A stretch of 64,000 bases of DNA from Acidovorax soli (GCF_014207955.1 NZ_JACHLK010000008.1:62001-126000), one strand, 5' to 3'. Shown: positions 9,501 through 16,553, numbered from the stretch's first letter. Notes: generated by a model not told the origin, from the letters alone. A program made the numbers and translations.

Positions 9501-10577
9501 GTGCTGCTGGTCGGCGACTTCAATGCCTATGGCAAGGAAGACCCGATCACCAAGCTTGCCGCCAACGGCTACACCAAGGTGTCCACGGGCAACTCGTATT
9601 CGTTCGACGGTCTGTGGGGCTCGCTCGACCATGCGCTGGCCAGTGGCAGCCTGGGCAGCCAGGTCACGGGCACATACAAATGGGGCATCAATGCCGAGGA
9701 GCCGGCCATCCTCGACTACAACCTCGAGAACAAGAACGATGCGCAGGACGCCAGCTACTTCAACGCCGACCCCTACCGTTCGAGCGACCACAACCCGATC
9801 CTGATCGGGCTCAACCTGGGCAGCACGCCCGCCTCCGGCGGCGGTGGTGGTGGCACGCCCACCACGCCGACCATTCCCGTCACCCCGCCCACGGCGCCGG
9901 GCCAGCCGGCCACGCTGCAGGGCTCCACCGGCAGCGACACCATCGTCGTGCCCAACCTGCCCCTGACCCGCGTGGTCACTGGCGGTGGTGCCGACACGGT
10001 GACCGGTGGCAGCGGTGTGGACACGGTCGTGGTCTCGGCCACGCTGGCCGATGTGCTGCGCCTGGGCATCAGCCAGGACAGCAGCGGCAAGGTGGTGATC
10101 AACACCCCCACGGGCCCGGTCACGATGAGGGGCGTGGAGCGCGTGGAGCTGCAGGGCAGCCTGTTCGCCTTTGATGTGGCCCTGCCCACGGCCACCAGCG
10201 AAGGTGGCAAGACCGGCCAGATGCTGGCCCTGGCCTACACCCTCTTCGGCCAGAAGCCGGACACCCTGGTGCTGAGCCAGTGGGTGCACAAGGCCGACAG
10301 CATCAACGGCCTGGATGCCCTGGCGCAGACCCTCATCGACGCGCTGGCTCCCGGCATCGGCAACGATGGCCTGGTGAACTTCCTGTTCCAGAGCGTCACG
10401 GGCGTGGCCCCCACGGCCCAGCAGGTGCAGGAGTTCGCGTCGCTGATCGGTCCGGGCAAGGCCTATGCCACGCAGGGGGCCTTCCTCGCGGCCGTGGCCA
10501 AGCTGCCGATTGCCACGGAAGGCCTGGCCGAGCTGGTGGGCGTGGTGCAGTCCCTGGACGCCGCTGCATTCCTGTGA
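3591..10577 (+). CDS. Giant secreted multidomain nuclease (ExeM/NucH type) with lamin-tail, Calx-beta and RTX-like parts
   Basis: This is a 2328-aa protein; ATG 3591 follows GGAGGAAACGAGC. It has no N-terminal signal peptide. Domains in order: an unassigned N-terminus; a DUF3616/propeller-like region (about 336-675); a bacterial Ig-like domain (676-790); two near-identical lamin-tail domains (793-988 and 989-1179); a choice-of-anchor-like beta domain (1190-1356); Calx-beta (1358-1474); an OB-fold as in ExeM/NucH (1478-1580); and an endonuclease/exonuclease/phosphatase domain (1753-2074). That last domain carries Glu1815, the DFN motif at 1976-1978, SLDHA and the SDHNP motif (Asp2066-His2067). 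A Gly/Pro/Thr linker, one short RTX-like GGGADTVTGGSGVDT stretch (about 2130) and a DUF4214-like C-terminus follow. The absent signal peptide plus this C-terminus suggests type I secretion, but no secretion genes are nearby. Its likely role is extracellular DNA degradation. Confidence 0.88.
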   Translation: MTTVYHALSSSNFSQNWTNLGSLITAANDWSGVPSVVGYRGDDLTTATGTDPQTLLANGSATPQSATLLDANTASTTGAVGVFSTLANPTVALQGSGTADAPHIVVHLDATGRQDIVVSYTLRDIDATTDNAAQAVALQYRVGNTGDFINLPAAYLADASSGPSLTLDTPMSVTLPAAANGAAQLQLRFITANAVGNDEWIGIDDLSVTSSAAAPVGAGLAYSGSLNESQAFDGQLSAASKITITLTGETFTGTDGASLLSAATVGNVPAGLTAVLTRTSATTAELGFTGTATSHASDVNNLTVTFADGAFTGGSAAAVTNATKSNLQIDFAEPGAAGSAQTFTPNAGTTVGSSDASAALALDANWMVVGDDEASVLRVYHREGGAAVKEWNYSAVLGNGGELDLEAGTRIGDTFYFTGSHSNNKSGAEQNNREYILAVKITGTGADTQFTYLGKHGGLEDQLVAWDQGNVHGKGANYFGFAASSTGVIPENVNGFSIEGMTASQDGTKLLVAFRAPQTDANTRDKAVVLELAVAGLVDASGGAAPNVSAVHELNLGGRGIRSIEKAGDGTYLILAGPSGGASTEVTNDFRLFRWDGVGTTPTELDVNLDALRDGTGGSFESIVDVQSTAQGTLVQLLQDNGDSTWGGATASKDLPAAQQKFVGNWVQIGGNVSDSTGPVLASSTPADDAGSVGKAADIVLRFNEGVARGTGDFVIKKLSDNSVVATIAATDTTQVTVAFNTVTINPASDLDVGTAYYVEAAAGTLQDHYGNAWAGLSGNAQLNFTTSAAPLPKLLITEVNSNATPGDFFELYNYGSTEIDLSGWTWTDSAADPTKLGSFASGTKIAAGGKLVVAGEVTDATAFKAAWGLDANTAVVAVGGPGLGKGDGVVVLTGSGQVAAAINYSGTAFTNNGTSIAPMAKTGGGAVTGSEHAGVAFGGTATASAVWDGLSTTNPTYKAAVVGELGAFAQTGTPANIGSPGTLVVAQPKLLITEVNSNATPGDFFELYNYGSTEIDLSGWKWTDSAADPTKLGAFANGTKIPAGGKLVVAGEVTDPTAFKAAWGLDASTAVVAVGGPGLGKGDGVVILDANGQVATAINYSGTAFTNGGTTVAPMAKTGGGTVAGAEHAGVAFGGTATASAVWDGVSTTNPTYKAAVVGQLGAFAQTGTPANIGSPGLTSAPAVPAGAAPSYTQAFDSQAGFNEFTVFSKDADSAAAVNWLYSSGKASINGYNSTVAANDWLISKAFNLNDTGAEFLSFTTWTRYADAGLADPAQQLKLMVSSNYSGTGDPTLATWTELSFAHPAANSQVTTPSGLIDLSGISGTNVYFAFQYASSANKSASQWQVDDFKIESYAGSVVSIAATDAAKPEGNSGSTAYTFTVTRAGDKSGTASVNWAVTGSGSAQAGADDFAGGNLPSGTVNFAANETTKTITVNVQGDTSIEQDEGFTVTLSGATGTTIVGGGTAQGLVRTDEAPITKIHEIQGSSDTALLMGNAVTIEGIVTGYAPNLQGFYVQEEAADYDGDASTSEGIFVYYGGTPIAGLDANSIGDKVRIKGTVADYKGQTQLTVPTDFTLVQADAGLPAATVVTLPVASAVSWEAYEGMLVTVQSGTANGGKLVVTDNYNLGQYGQVTLTSDAIQQQYTEHNAPSVAGNTAYLADLKKDQIILDDLSSTQNPTSHIGRGGQPLSATNTLRAGDSVASVTGIVDQFVDTAAATHETSYRVQPTQSVNFTGDARPTTASIPTEIRNAEIKVASANVLNYFTTLGTGSFTTPDGSTQSGRGATDAAELARQQAKVVENLVGLDADVLGLMEVQNNGFGDGTSALDSLVDALNAKAGAGTYAYIKAPYNNGAAPGDAATAGGDAIMVAIVYKPAKVTPVGQAAVAGPSVYTAFSATYGNRVPVAQTFKANADGEQFTVVVNHFKSKGSVLDPDTGDGQGANNLARVKAAEDLSAWLATKPTGTTDSDVLLVGDFNAYGKEDPITKLAANGYTKVSTGNSYSFDGLWGSLDHALASGSLGSQVTGTYKWGINAEEPAILDYNLENKNDAQDASYFNADPYRSSDHNPILIGLNLGSTPASGGGGGGTPTTPTIPVTPPTAPGQPATLQGSTGSDTIVVPNLPLTRVVTGGGADTVTGGSGVDTVVVSATLADVLRLGISQDSSGKVVINTPTGPVTMRGVERVELQGSLFAFDVALPTATSEGGKTGQMLALAYTLFGQKPDTLVLSQWVHKADSINGLDALAQTLIDALAPGIGNDGLVNFLFQSVTGVAPTAQQVQEFASLIGPGKAYATQGAFLAAVAKLPIATEGLAELVGVVQSLDAAAFL
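5967..7125 (+). repeat. In-frame tandem duplication of the lamin-tail domain
   Basis: Two copies of about 588 bp (5967-6554 and 6555-7125) follow each other inside the nuclease gene. Both start with PKLLITEVNSNATPGDFFEL and end with PANIGSPG. The protein copies differ at only a few dozen positions, and long stretches of nucleotides are identical, which points to recent duplication or gene conversion rather than an ancient repeat. Each unit encodes one lamin-tail (LTD) domain, an Ig-like beta fold often found beside nucleases and on surface proteins. Confidence 0.92.
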
Positions 10578-10584
10578 CCGGAAC

Positions 10585-10612
10585 GCGCCCTGGCCGGCTC
10601 AGGCCAGGGCGC
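10585..10612. terminator. Bidirectional hairpin between nuclease and LysR genes
   Basis: A perfect 11-bp inverted repeat (GCGCCCTGGCC at 10585-10595 and GGCCAGGGCGC at 10602-10612) with a 6-base loop lies between two convergent genes. The stop codon of the LysR gene is in the loop. There is no long T tract, so rho-independent strength is uncertain. Confidence 0.6.
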
Positions 10613-11510
10613 TGCCGCTGGCGAACCACTGTGCCCAGTGGTCGATGCAGGCCTTGATCTTGGGCAGGCGGTGGCGGCGCGTGAGCGTGATGGCGTGGAT
10701 GGGCGAGGGCTGCTCATCCACCCAGTCGCGCAGCACGGGCGCCAGCACGCCTTGCTGCACCAGCGGCTCGGCCACCAGCGTGGCCAGCCGCGCAATGCCC
10801 AGGCCCTGCAGGGCCAGGCGCGCCGTGATGCCGGTGCTGCCTGAGCGCCAGTGCCCATCGGCCACCACCACGCGCGGCTCCCCATCGACGATGAAGGGCC
10901 AGCGGTTGAGCTGCGCCACCGCGCTGTTGGTGATGAGCCGGTGGCGGTGCAGTTCGTCGGGGTGCCGTGGCGTGCCGTGGGCCTGCAGGTAGGCCGGCGT
11001 GGCGTAGAGCCGGCGCACCAGGGTGCCCAGCGGTCGGGCCACCACCGTGTCGCTGGTGGGCGGGCCGGTGCGGATGGCGATGTCGATGCCGTCGCGCGCC
11101 ATGTCGGCCATGCGGTCGTCCACCACCAGCTCCACGCGCAGCTGCGGGTGCGCCTGCTGCAGGCTATCGAAGCTGGGGATCAGCAGGTGTTCGGCCACCA
11201 CCGAACTCGCGGCCACGCGCACCGAGCCGCTGGCCTGCCCGCCCTGGTGGCTGGCGAACTCGCCCTCCAGCTCGTCCAGGGTACTGGTCAGGCGCCGGCA
11301 GTATTCGAGAAAGGTCAGCCCCTCGGCGGTCGGCGTGAGGCCATGCGTGGAGCGGTGGATCAGCCGCGCATTGCAGGCGGTCTCGATGCGCGCCAGCGTG
11401 CGCGATACCTGGCTCACGGGCACATCGCGCTCGCGCGCGACGGCCGAGAGCGAACCGAGGTCCGCCACGCGGACGAAGAGGTGCATGTCTTCAAAGCGGA
11501 TATCGCGCAT
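10599..11510 (-). CDS. LysR-family transcriptional regulator
   Basis: This is a 303-aa LysR protein starting at ATG 11510 (MRDIRFEDMHLFVRVADLGS). The HTH lies at residues 17-66 (LSAVARERDVPVSQVSRTLARIE), followed by RSTHGLTPTAEG and an effector-binding domain that ends with a conserved HWAQWFASG-type tail. The longer upstream frame lacks family features. The gene is divergent from a 61-aa ORF at 11646 and convergent with the nuclease, so its target is not evident from context. It belongs to the large LysR branch whose members often regulate a neighbouring oxidoreductase or transporter, but none is adjacent here. Confidence 0.88.
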   Translation of the reverse strand: MRDIRFEDMHLFVRVADLGSLSAVARERDVPVSQVSRTLARIETACNARLIHRSTHGLTPTAEGLTFLEYCRRLTSTLDELEGEFASHQGGQASGSVRVAASSVVAEHLLIPSFDSLQQAHPQLRVELVVDDRMADMARDGIDIAIRTGPPTSDTVVARPLGTLVRRLYATPAYLQAHGTPRHPDELHRHRLITNSAVAQLNRWPFIVDGEPRVVVADGHWRSGSTGITARLALQGLGIARLATLVAEPLVQQGVLAPVLRDWVDEQPSPIHAITLTRRHRLPKIKACIDHWAQWFASGSALA

Positions 11511-11645
11511 CGTGCCAATGGTAGCGGGCGCGGCCCCGGCACGCTGCCGGCTTTGCAGCCCGTGCAAAACGCCCTTGCAGGCCGGGCTGTTTCCGGGGAG
11601 TGCGGGCTTTCCTACAGTCACCGCATCTAGGAAAGGAGGGGCGCC

Positions 11646-11831
11646 ATGCCGCTGCACGAAGAGTGGAGTCTGTCCGGCCATCTGCGCCGCAAGAAGGCGG
11701 TGGTGCAGCAGGCACACCGGCTGCGCAACGAGGCCTTGTGGAGTGTCCCGGGCGTGCTGTGGCGTGCCGGGGTGCGTTCACTGGGCGCCATCCGCCGGTG
11801 GTGGGGCCGGGCCCCGGCCCGGCGCGCCTGA
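11646..11831 (+). CDS. Small basic protein, 61 aa, function unknown
   Basis: This short reading frame has one of the strongest ribosome binding sites in the window (GGAAAGGAGG ending 6 bases before ATG 11646), which is the main reason to call it real. The product is 61 aa, rich in Arg (12 or so), Ala, Trp (4) and Leu, with no transmembrane segment and no recognised domain; the middle (LRRKKAVVQQAHRLRNEAL) could form an amphipathic helix. It lies between a divergent LysR gene (10599-11510) and a convergent LysR gene (11848-12777). It could be a target of the first. It is not recognised as any known family. Confidence 0.5.
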   Translation: MPLHEEWSLSGHLRRKKAVVQQAHRLRNEALWSVPGVLWRAGVRSLGAIRRWWGRAPARRA

Positions 11832-11847
11832 TCTGCCCTGCCGCCGG

Positions 11848-12777
11848 CTACCCCTGGACGGTGCCCGCCTGCTGGCTGAACGCCTGGGCCGCGAAATCCA
11901 CGAAGGCCCGCACCCGGGCCGCCATCTGGTGGCGCTGGGGGTAGATGGCATAGATGTCCGCGTCGGGCGTGAAATACTGGGGCAGCACCTGCACCAGGCG
12001 GCCCTTGTGCAGGTAGCGCCCGATGTCCCACTCGGCCCGCATCAGGATGCCGTGGCCGTCCAGCGCCCAGTTCACGGCGATCTCGCCGTCGTTGGTGGTG
12101 AGGTTGCCGCGCGTCTTGACGGCCTCGACATTGACGCTGCGGCCGCGCCCGTTCGACAGCCGCCACACGCCAAAGGCCTCCTCGCCCTGGCGGATGCCGA
12201 TGCAGTTGTGTTTGGTGAGGTCGTTGGGCACCTTGGGGATGCCATGGCGTGACAGGTAGGCGGGCGATGCGCACAGCAGCCGGCGGTTGGGCGCCAGGTG
12301 CCGGGCGATCACGCGCGCATCGGGCGGTGCGCCGAAGCGGATGCAGACGTCGAACGAATCCTCGGTCAGCGCGGGCGGGTTGACCGACAGTTGCAGCTGC
12401 ACCTCCAGCTCCGGGTACTTGCGCACGAACTTCGAGATCAGCGGCGCCACATGGCTGCGGCCAAAACCCAGCGTGGCGTTCACGCGCAGCAAGCCCTTGG
12501 GCACGGCCTTGGACACGCCGAGCAGCTCTTCCATGCCATCGATCTCGGCCAGGATGCGCCGGGCGCTCTGCAGGTAGAGCTCGCCCTCGGGCGTGAGGCC
12601 CATGCGCCGCGTGGTGCGGTTCACCAGTGCCACGCCCAGGCGGGCTTCCATCAGCGCCAGGTGTTTGCTCACGGCGGGCGTGGTGATGCCCATCTCGCGC
12701 GCGGCGGCGCTCAGGCTGCCGGCACTGGCCAGTGCCGAGAAGAAGCCCAGGTCGGCCGGCTGGATTCCCTTGCCCAT
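11848..12777 (-). CDS. LysR-family regulator, probably of the tartrate genes
   Basis: This is a 309-aa LysR protein with the HTH at about residues 18-65 (LSAAAREMGITTPAVSKHLALMEARLG) and the LysR co-inducer domain from about residue 93. It belongs to the DmlR/TtdR-like branch by its RTTRRMGLTPEGELYLQ segment, but this assignment is by eye. It diverges from the tartrate/malate dehydrogenase gene at 12892 across 114 bp, so it most likely activates ttuC-ttuD in response to tartrate, malate or a related hydroxy acid. The spacer holds an ATTCA/TGAAT dyad at 12795-12818 that could be its operator. Confidence 0.9.
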   Translation of the reverse strand: MGKGIQPADLGFFSALASAGSLSAAAREMGITTPAVSKHLALMEARLGVALVNRTTRRMGLTPEGELYLQSARRILAEIDGMEELLGVSKAVPKGLLRVNATLGFGRSHVAPLISKFVRKYPELEVQLQLSVNPPALTEDSFDVCIRFGAPPDARVIARHLAPNRRLLCASPAYLSRHGIPKVPNDLTKHNCIGIRQGEEAFGVWRLSNGRGRSVNVEAVKTRGNLTTNDGEIAVNWALDGHGILMRAEWDIGRYLHKGRLVQVLPQYFTPDADIYAIYPQRHQMAARVRAFVDFAAQAFSQQAGTVQG

Positions 12778-12794
12778 GGCACCCCCATTGTTGA

Positions 12795-12818
12795 ATTCAG
12801 GTTAACGGTGGTTTGAAT
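12795..12818. promoter_or_regulatory. Dyad in the LysR-ttuC divergent spacer
   Basis: ATTCA (12795-12799) and TGAAT (12814-12818) form an inverted repeat spaced by 14 bases, close to the LysR start. It is AT-rich against a GC-rich background. It does not have the exact T-N11-A form, so it is only a candidate binding site. Confidence 0.3.
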
Positions 12819-12891
12819 GTAAGGGTGTGCAGAAGGGTTGTCGAGTTCCTACAGTTGCTCCATCCATTGAAACCATGCACGGAGACACGCC

Positions 12892-13980
12892 ATGAAGACA
12901 TACCAGATCGCCACCATTCCCGGCGACGGCATCGGCAAGGAGGTCGTGCCCGCCGGCCAGCAGGTGCTGCAGGCCCTGGCGGCCACGCAATCGGCCTTCC
13001 GCTTCGAGTTCGAGGACTTCGGCTGGGGCGGCGACTACTACCGCGCCCACGGCGTGATGATGCCCGCCGACGGCCTGGACGCTCTGCGCGGCAAGGACGC
13101 CATCCTGTTCGGCTCGGCCGGCGACCCGCACATCCCCGACCACATCACGCTCTGGGGCCTGCGCCTGAAGATCTGCCAGGGCTTCGATCAGTACGCCAAC
13201 GTGCGGCCCACGCGCATCCTGCCGGGCATCGATGGCCCGCTCAAGCGCTGCGGCCCGCGCGACCTCGATTGGGTCATCGTGCGCGAGAACTCCGAGGGCG
13301 AGTACGCCGGCGTCGGCGGGCGCGTGCACCAGGGCCATCCCATCGAGGCGGCCACCGACGTGTCGATGATGACGCGCGCCGGGGTCGAGCGCATCATGCG
13401 CTTTGCCTTCCGCCTGGCCCAGTCGCGGCCGCGCAAGCTGCTCACCGTGGTCACCAAGAGCAACGCCCAGCGCCATGCCATGGTGATGTGGGACGAGATC
13501 GCGGTGCAGATCGCCCAGGAGTTCCCCGACGTGAAGTGGGACAAGGAACTGGTCGACGCCGCCACGGCGCGCATGGTCAACCGCCCGGCCACGCTGGACA
13601 CCATCGTCGCCACCAACCTGCATGCCGACATCCTGAGCGACCTGGCCGCCGCGCTGGCCGGCAGCCTGGGCATCGCGCCCACCGGCAACATCGACCCCGA
13701 GCGCCGCTATCCCTCGATGTTCGAGCCCATCCATGGCTCGGCTTTCGACATCATGGGCCAGGGCCTGGCCAACCCGGTGGGCACCTTCTGGTCGGTGGTG
13801 ATGCTGCTCGAGCACCTGGGTGAGCAGGCCGCGGCCCGGCGGGTGATGGCGGTCGTGGAAGCCGTGACGGCCGACCCGGCCCTGCACACCCGCGACCTGG
13901 GCGGCACGGCGACCACGGCCCAGGTGACGGCCGCTGTCTGCGCGCACCTGGCTGCACAGCCTGAACGCAAGGCCGCGTGA
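12892..13980 (+). CDS. ttuC: Tartrate dehydrogenase/decarboxylase or D-malate dehydrogenase
   Basis: This is a 362-aa NAD-dependent beta-decarboxylating dehydrogenase of the isopropylmalate/isocitrate family; ATG 12892 follows CGGAG. The N-terminus (IATIPGDGIGKEVVPAG), the substrate loop (LWGLRLKICQGFDQYANVRP), the VIVRENSEGEYAGVGG segment, the Lys of VVTKSNAQRH, the metal Asp region (NLHADILSDLAAALAGSLG) and the PIHGSAFDIMGQGLANPVG nucleotide-binding stretch are all present. The LRLKICQ/NVRP pattern is that of the tartrate dehydrogenase/D-malate dehydrogenase (TtuC/DmlA/YeaU) subgroup rather than LeuB. Followed by ttuD and a Bug-type receptor, it fits tartrate catabolism via oxaloglycolate/glycerate; D-malate cannot be excluded. 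Confidence 0.88.
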   Translation: MKTYQIATIPGDGIGKEVVPAGQQVLQALAATQSAFRFEFEDFGWGGDYYRAHGVMMPADGLDALRGKDAILFGSAGDPHIPDHITLWGLRLKICQGFDQYANVRPTRILPGIDGPLKRCGPRDLDWVIVRENSEGEYAGVGGRVHQGHPIEAATDVSMMTRAGVERIMRFAFRLAQSRPRKLLTVVTKSNAQRHAMVMWDEIAVQIAQEFPDVKWDKELVDAATARMVNRPATLDTIVATNLHADILSDLAAALAGSLGIAPTGNIDPERRYPSMFEPIHGSAFDIMGQGLANPVGTFWSVVMLLEHLGEQAAARRVMAVVEAVTADPALHTRDLGGTATTAQVTAAVCAHLAAQPERKAA

Positions 13981-14031
13981 CAAGGCTTGTGACAAGGGGC
14001 GGCAGCACGCCGCCGAAATGGGAGTACGACG

Positions 14032-15297
14032 ATGAACGGGGAACCCCCGCAGGCGCTGCTGCGCCGCATGTTTGCGGCCGCAGTGGCCGCCGCCCAGCCG
14101 GCGCTGTGCGTTCCACCACACCTGCCTGCACCGCCCCTGGGGCGGCTGGTGGTCATCGGCGCGGGCAAGGCCTCGGCCGCCATGGCCCGCGCGGTGGAGG
14201 ACCACTGGCCCGGCCCGCTGTCGGGCCTGGTCGTCACACGCTACGGCCACGCCGTGCCCTGCGAGCGCATAGCGATCCTCGAAGCCGCGCACCCTGTGCC
14301 CGACGCAGCGGGCGAGGCCGCCGCGCGCCGCATGCTGGCCCAGGTCGCCGGCCTCACGGCTGAGGACCTGGTGCTGTGCCTGATCTCCGGTGGCGGCTCC
14401 GCGCTGCTGCCGCTGGCCCTGCCCGGCATCACGCTGGCCGACCAGCAGGCCATTGGCCGCAGCCTGTTGGCCAGCGGCGCCAGCATTGCCGAGATGAACT
14501 GCGTGCGGCGCCACCTCTCGGCCATCCAGGGCGGGCGGCTGGCGCGTGCCTGCGCACCGGCGCGCGTGGTGAACCTGCTGCTCTCGGACGTGCCGGGCGA
14601 CGACCCGGCCGACATCGCCTCCGGCCCCACGGTGCCGGACCTGAGCACCTGTGCCGATGCCTTTTCCATCGTGCGCCGCTACGGCATCGCTATGCCACCG
14701 GCCGCACTCGACCTGTTGGCCAGCGGCGCGGGCGAAACGCCCAAACCCGGCGATACCGATCTCCCCGCGATCGAGACCCACTTTGTCTGCACACCGCAGA
14801 TGGCGCTGGAGGCTGCGGCCGCGGTGGCACGCGAGGCCGGCTGGCAGGCCCATATCCTGGGCGATGCCATCGAAGGCGAGTCGCGTGACGTGGCCAAGGT
14901 GCATGCGGGTATCGCGCTGCAGGTGGCGCGGCGCGGACAGCCGGTGGCCGCGCCCTGTGTGCTGCTCTCGGGCGGCGAGACCACCGTGACCCTGCGCGGC
15001 CAGGGGCGTGGCGGGCGCAATGTGGAGTTCCTGCTCGCCCTGGCGCTGGCCCTCGATGGTGAACCCGGCATCCACGCCCTGGCCGGCGACACCGACGGGG
15101 TGGACGGCCAGGAGGAGATCGCTGGCGCCACGCTCTCGCCCGATACGCTCGCGCGCGCCCGCGCCTTGGGCATGAACGCCCGCGACAGGCTGGACGACAA
15201 CGATGGCCATGGCTTCTTCGGGGCCCTGGGCGATGCCCTGGTGACCGGGCCCACGCTCACCAACGTCAACGACTTCCGCGCGATCCTCATCGAGTGA
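14032..15297 (+). CDS. ttuD: Glycerate 2-kinase / hydroxypyruvate reductase (MOFRL family)
   Basis: This is a 421-aa cytoplasmic protein; the ATG at 14032 has GGGAG about 9 bases upstream. The N-terminal DUF4147 domain (about residues 5-245) includes VVIGAGKASAAMARAVE, LISGGGSALLPLALPGI and NLLLSDVPGDDPADIASGPTVPD. The C-terminal MOFRL domain (about 305-415) includes CVLLSGGETTVTLRGQGRGGRN, AGDTDGVDG and GDALVTGPTLTNVND. In tartrate gene clusters this family was named TtuD and called hydroxypyruvate reductase; the biochemically shown activity for the family is ATP-dependent glycerate 2-kinase. It lies 51 bp downstream of ttuC on the same strand, so co-transcription is likely. Confidence 0.9.
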   Translation: MNGEPPQALLRRMFAAAVAAAQPALCVPPHLPAPPLGRLVVIGAGKASAAMARAVEDHWPGPLSGLVVTRYGHAVPCERIAILEAAHPVPDAAGEAAARRMLAQVAGLTAEDLVLCLISGGGSALLPLALPGITLADQQAIGRSLLASGASIAEMNCVRRHLSAIQGGRLARACAPARVVNLLLSDVPGDDPADIASGPTVPDLSTCADAFSIVRRYGIAMPPAALDLLASGAGETPKPGDTDLPAIETHFVCTPQMALEAAAAVAREAGWQAHILGDAIEGESRDVAKVHAGIALQVARRGQPVAAPCVLLSGGETTVTLRGQGRGGRNVEFLLALALALDGEPGIHALAGDTDGVDGQEEIAGATLSPDTLARARALGMNARDRLDDNDGHGFFGALGDALVTGPTLTNVNDFRAILIE

Positions 15298-15374
15298 AAC
15301 AGGGGGCTGGCCCTGTGAGAGCCTGCCACCCTGTGCGGTGGATGCGGCAAGGCGCCCGGTTCCCGTGCGCCGCA

Positions 15375-15424
15375 GAACGTGTTTACGGTCTTTTCAGGGC
15401 CGCGAAAAGACCGTAGACACGTTC
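15375..15424. terminator. Long inverted repeat between convergent ttuD and receptor genes
   Basis: GAACGTGTTTACGGTCTTTTC at the left and its reverse complement at the right form a 21-bp stem with one G-T pair and an 8-base loop (AGGGCCGC). The right arm ends exactly next to the stop codon of the receptor gene at 15425. Each arm carries TTTTC/GAAAA at its inner end, so it can act as a transcription stop in both directions. It is unusually long and perfect for a terminator and may be a repeated genomic element. Confidence 0.65.
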
Positions 15425-16417
15425 TCAATCGATCGCGACCTTTGCCTCCTTCACCAGTCGGGCGTACTTGGCCGTGTCGTTGCGGATCTGTGCTTCCATC
15501 TCGGCGGGCGTGTTGCCGATGGGCTCGGCGCCGATCTCCTCCATGCGCTTCTTGAAGTCGGGCGACTGGATGATCTTCACGAGCTCGGTGTTCAGCCGCG
15601 TGACCACTTCCTTGGGTGTGCCGGCCGGCGCCAGGATGCCGAACCAGGTGCCTTGGTCGAAATCCCTCATGCCCGATTCCGCAAGCGTGGGTACTTCGGG
15701 CAGGGTGGTGGAGCGCTTGCCCGTGGTCACCGCCACGGCGCGCAGCTTGCCCGCCTTGATGTGCTGCAGCACCGGGGTCAGGGTGTCGAACGACACGTCG
15801 ATCTGGCCGCCCAGCAGGTCGGTGGTCAGCGGCGCACTGCCCTTGTAGGGCACGTGCAGCAGGTCCACGCCGGCCAGGCTTGCGAACTGCGTGCCGATCA
15901 GGTGCTGCACCGTGCCGTTGCCGTTGGACCCATACGAGAATTTGCCCGGCGCGGCCTTGGCCAGGGCGATGACGCCCTTCACATCGGTGGCGGTGGACTT
16001 GGCGTTCACCACCAGCACGTTGGGCACCAGCGCCACCGTGGTGATGGGCGCGAAGCTCTTTTCGAAATCGTAGGGCAGCTTGCGGTACACGCTGGTGGCA
16101 ATGGTGTGGTGCACCGCGCCCATGAGCAGGGTGTGGCCGTCCGCCTTGGCCTTGGAAACATAGTCCGCACCCAGCGTGGCACCGGCACCCGGCCGGCTCT
16201 CCACGATCACGGGCTGGCCCAGGGCCTGGCCGAGCCGGTCCGTCAGCGCGCGGGCCAGCACGTCGGAACTGCCGCCGGGCGGGAAGGGCACGACCAGGCT
16301 GATGGGCTTGCCGGGCCAGGCCTGGGCAGATGCGGTGAACGGGGCGGCAAGGCCCAGGGCGAACGTGGCGGCGGCGAGTGCCGTCAGCGCCCCGCACGAG
16401 CGAAGAGGGGTGGTCAT
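15425..16417 (-). CDS. TctC/Bug-family periplasmic substrate-binding receptor
   Basis: This is a 330-aa protein starting at ATG 16417, with GGAGACAGG just upstream. Residues 1-32 form a Sec signal peptide ending ASAQA. The mature part shows the family signatures WPGKPISLVVPFPPGGSSDVLAR, RPGAGATLGADYVSKAKADG, YGSNGNGTVQHLIG and VPYKGSAPLTTDLLGGQIDVSFD. Bug receptors bind small carboxylates in the periplasm and hand them to tripartite tricarboxylate transporters or to sensors. No membrane subunits (TctA/TctB) lie nearby, which is normal for the expanded orphan Bug genes of Burkholderiales. Convergent with ttuD; tartrate or a related acid is a plausible ligand but is inferred from position only. 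Confidence 0.92.
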   Translation of the reverse strand: MTTPLRSCGALTALAAATFALGLAAPFTASAQAWPGKPISLVVPFPPGGSSDVLARALTDRLGQALGQPVIVESRPGAGATLGADYVSKAKADGHTLLMGAVHHTIATSVYRKLPYDFEKSFAPITTVALVPNVLVVNAKSTATDVKGVIALAKAAPGKFSYGSNGNGTVQHLIGTQFASLAGVDLLHVPYKGSAPLTTDLLGGQIDVSFDTLTPVLQHIKAGKLRAVAVTTGKRSTTLPEVPTLAESGMRDFDQGTWFGILAPAGTPKEVVTRLNTELVKIIQSPDFKKRMEEIGAEPIGNTPAEMEAQIRNDTAKYARLVKEAKVAID

Positions 16418-16553
16418 GGTCCTGTCTCCTGGTGGTGTTTCCCCGGGTGGGGAAGCCCGCAGTCGGTTGCTGCGGTGCATGGCACCATCATGAAGTCACA
16501 GGTTCCTGGCGCGCGGGCGGGAAGTTAACCCGCCTTTAACTGGAGGTGAAGAA

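Noticed and set aside
3414..10289. A 2291-codon open frame on the minus strand opposite the nuclease gene
   Set aside because: It is the mirror of a codon-biased GC-rich gene; its His/Gly/Arg/Val-rich translation has no domain, and all nuclease motifs are on the plus strand.
12802..15210. An 802-codon minus-strand frame opposite ttuC and ttuD
   Set aside because: Low-complexity antisense translation; the plus-strand enzymes have complete motifs, ribosome binding sites and normal lengths.
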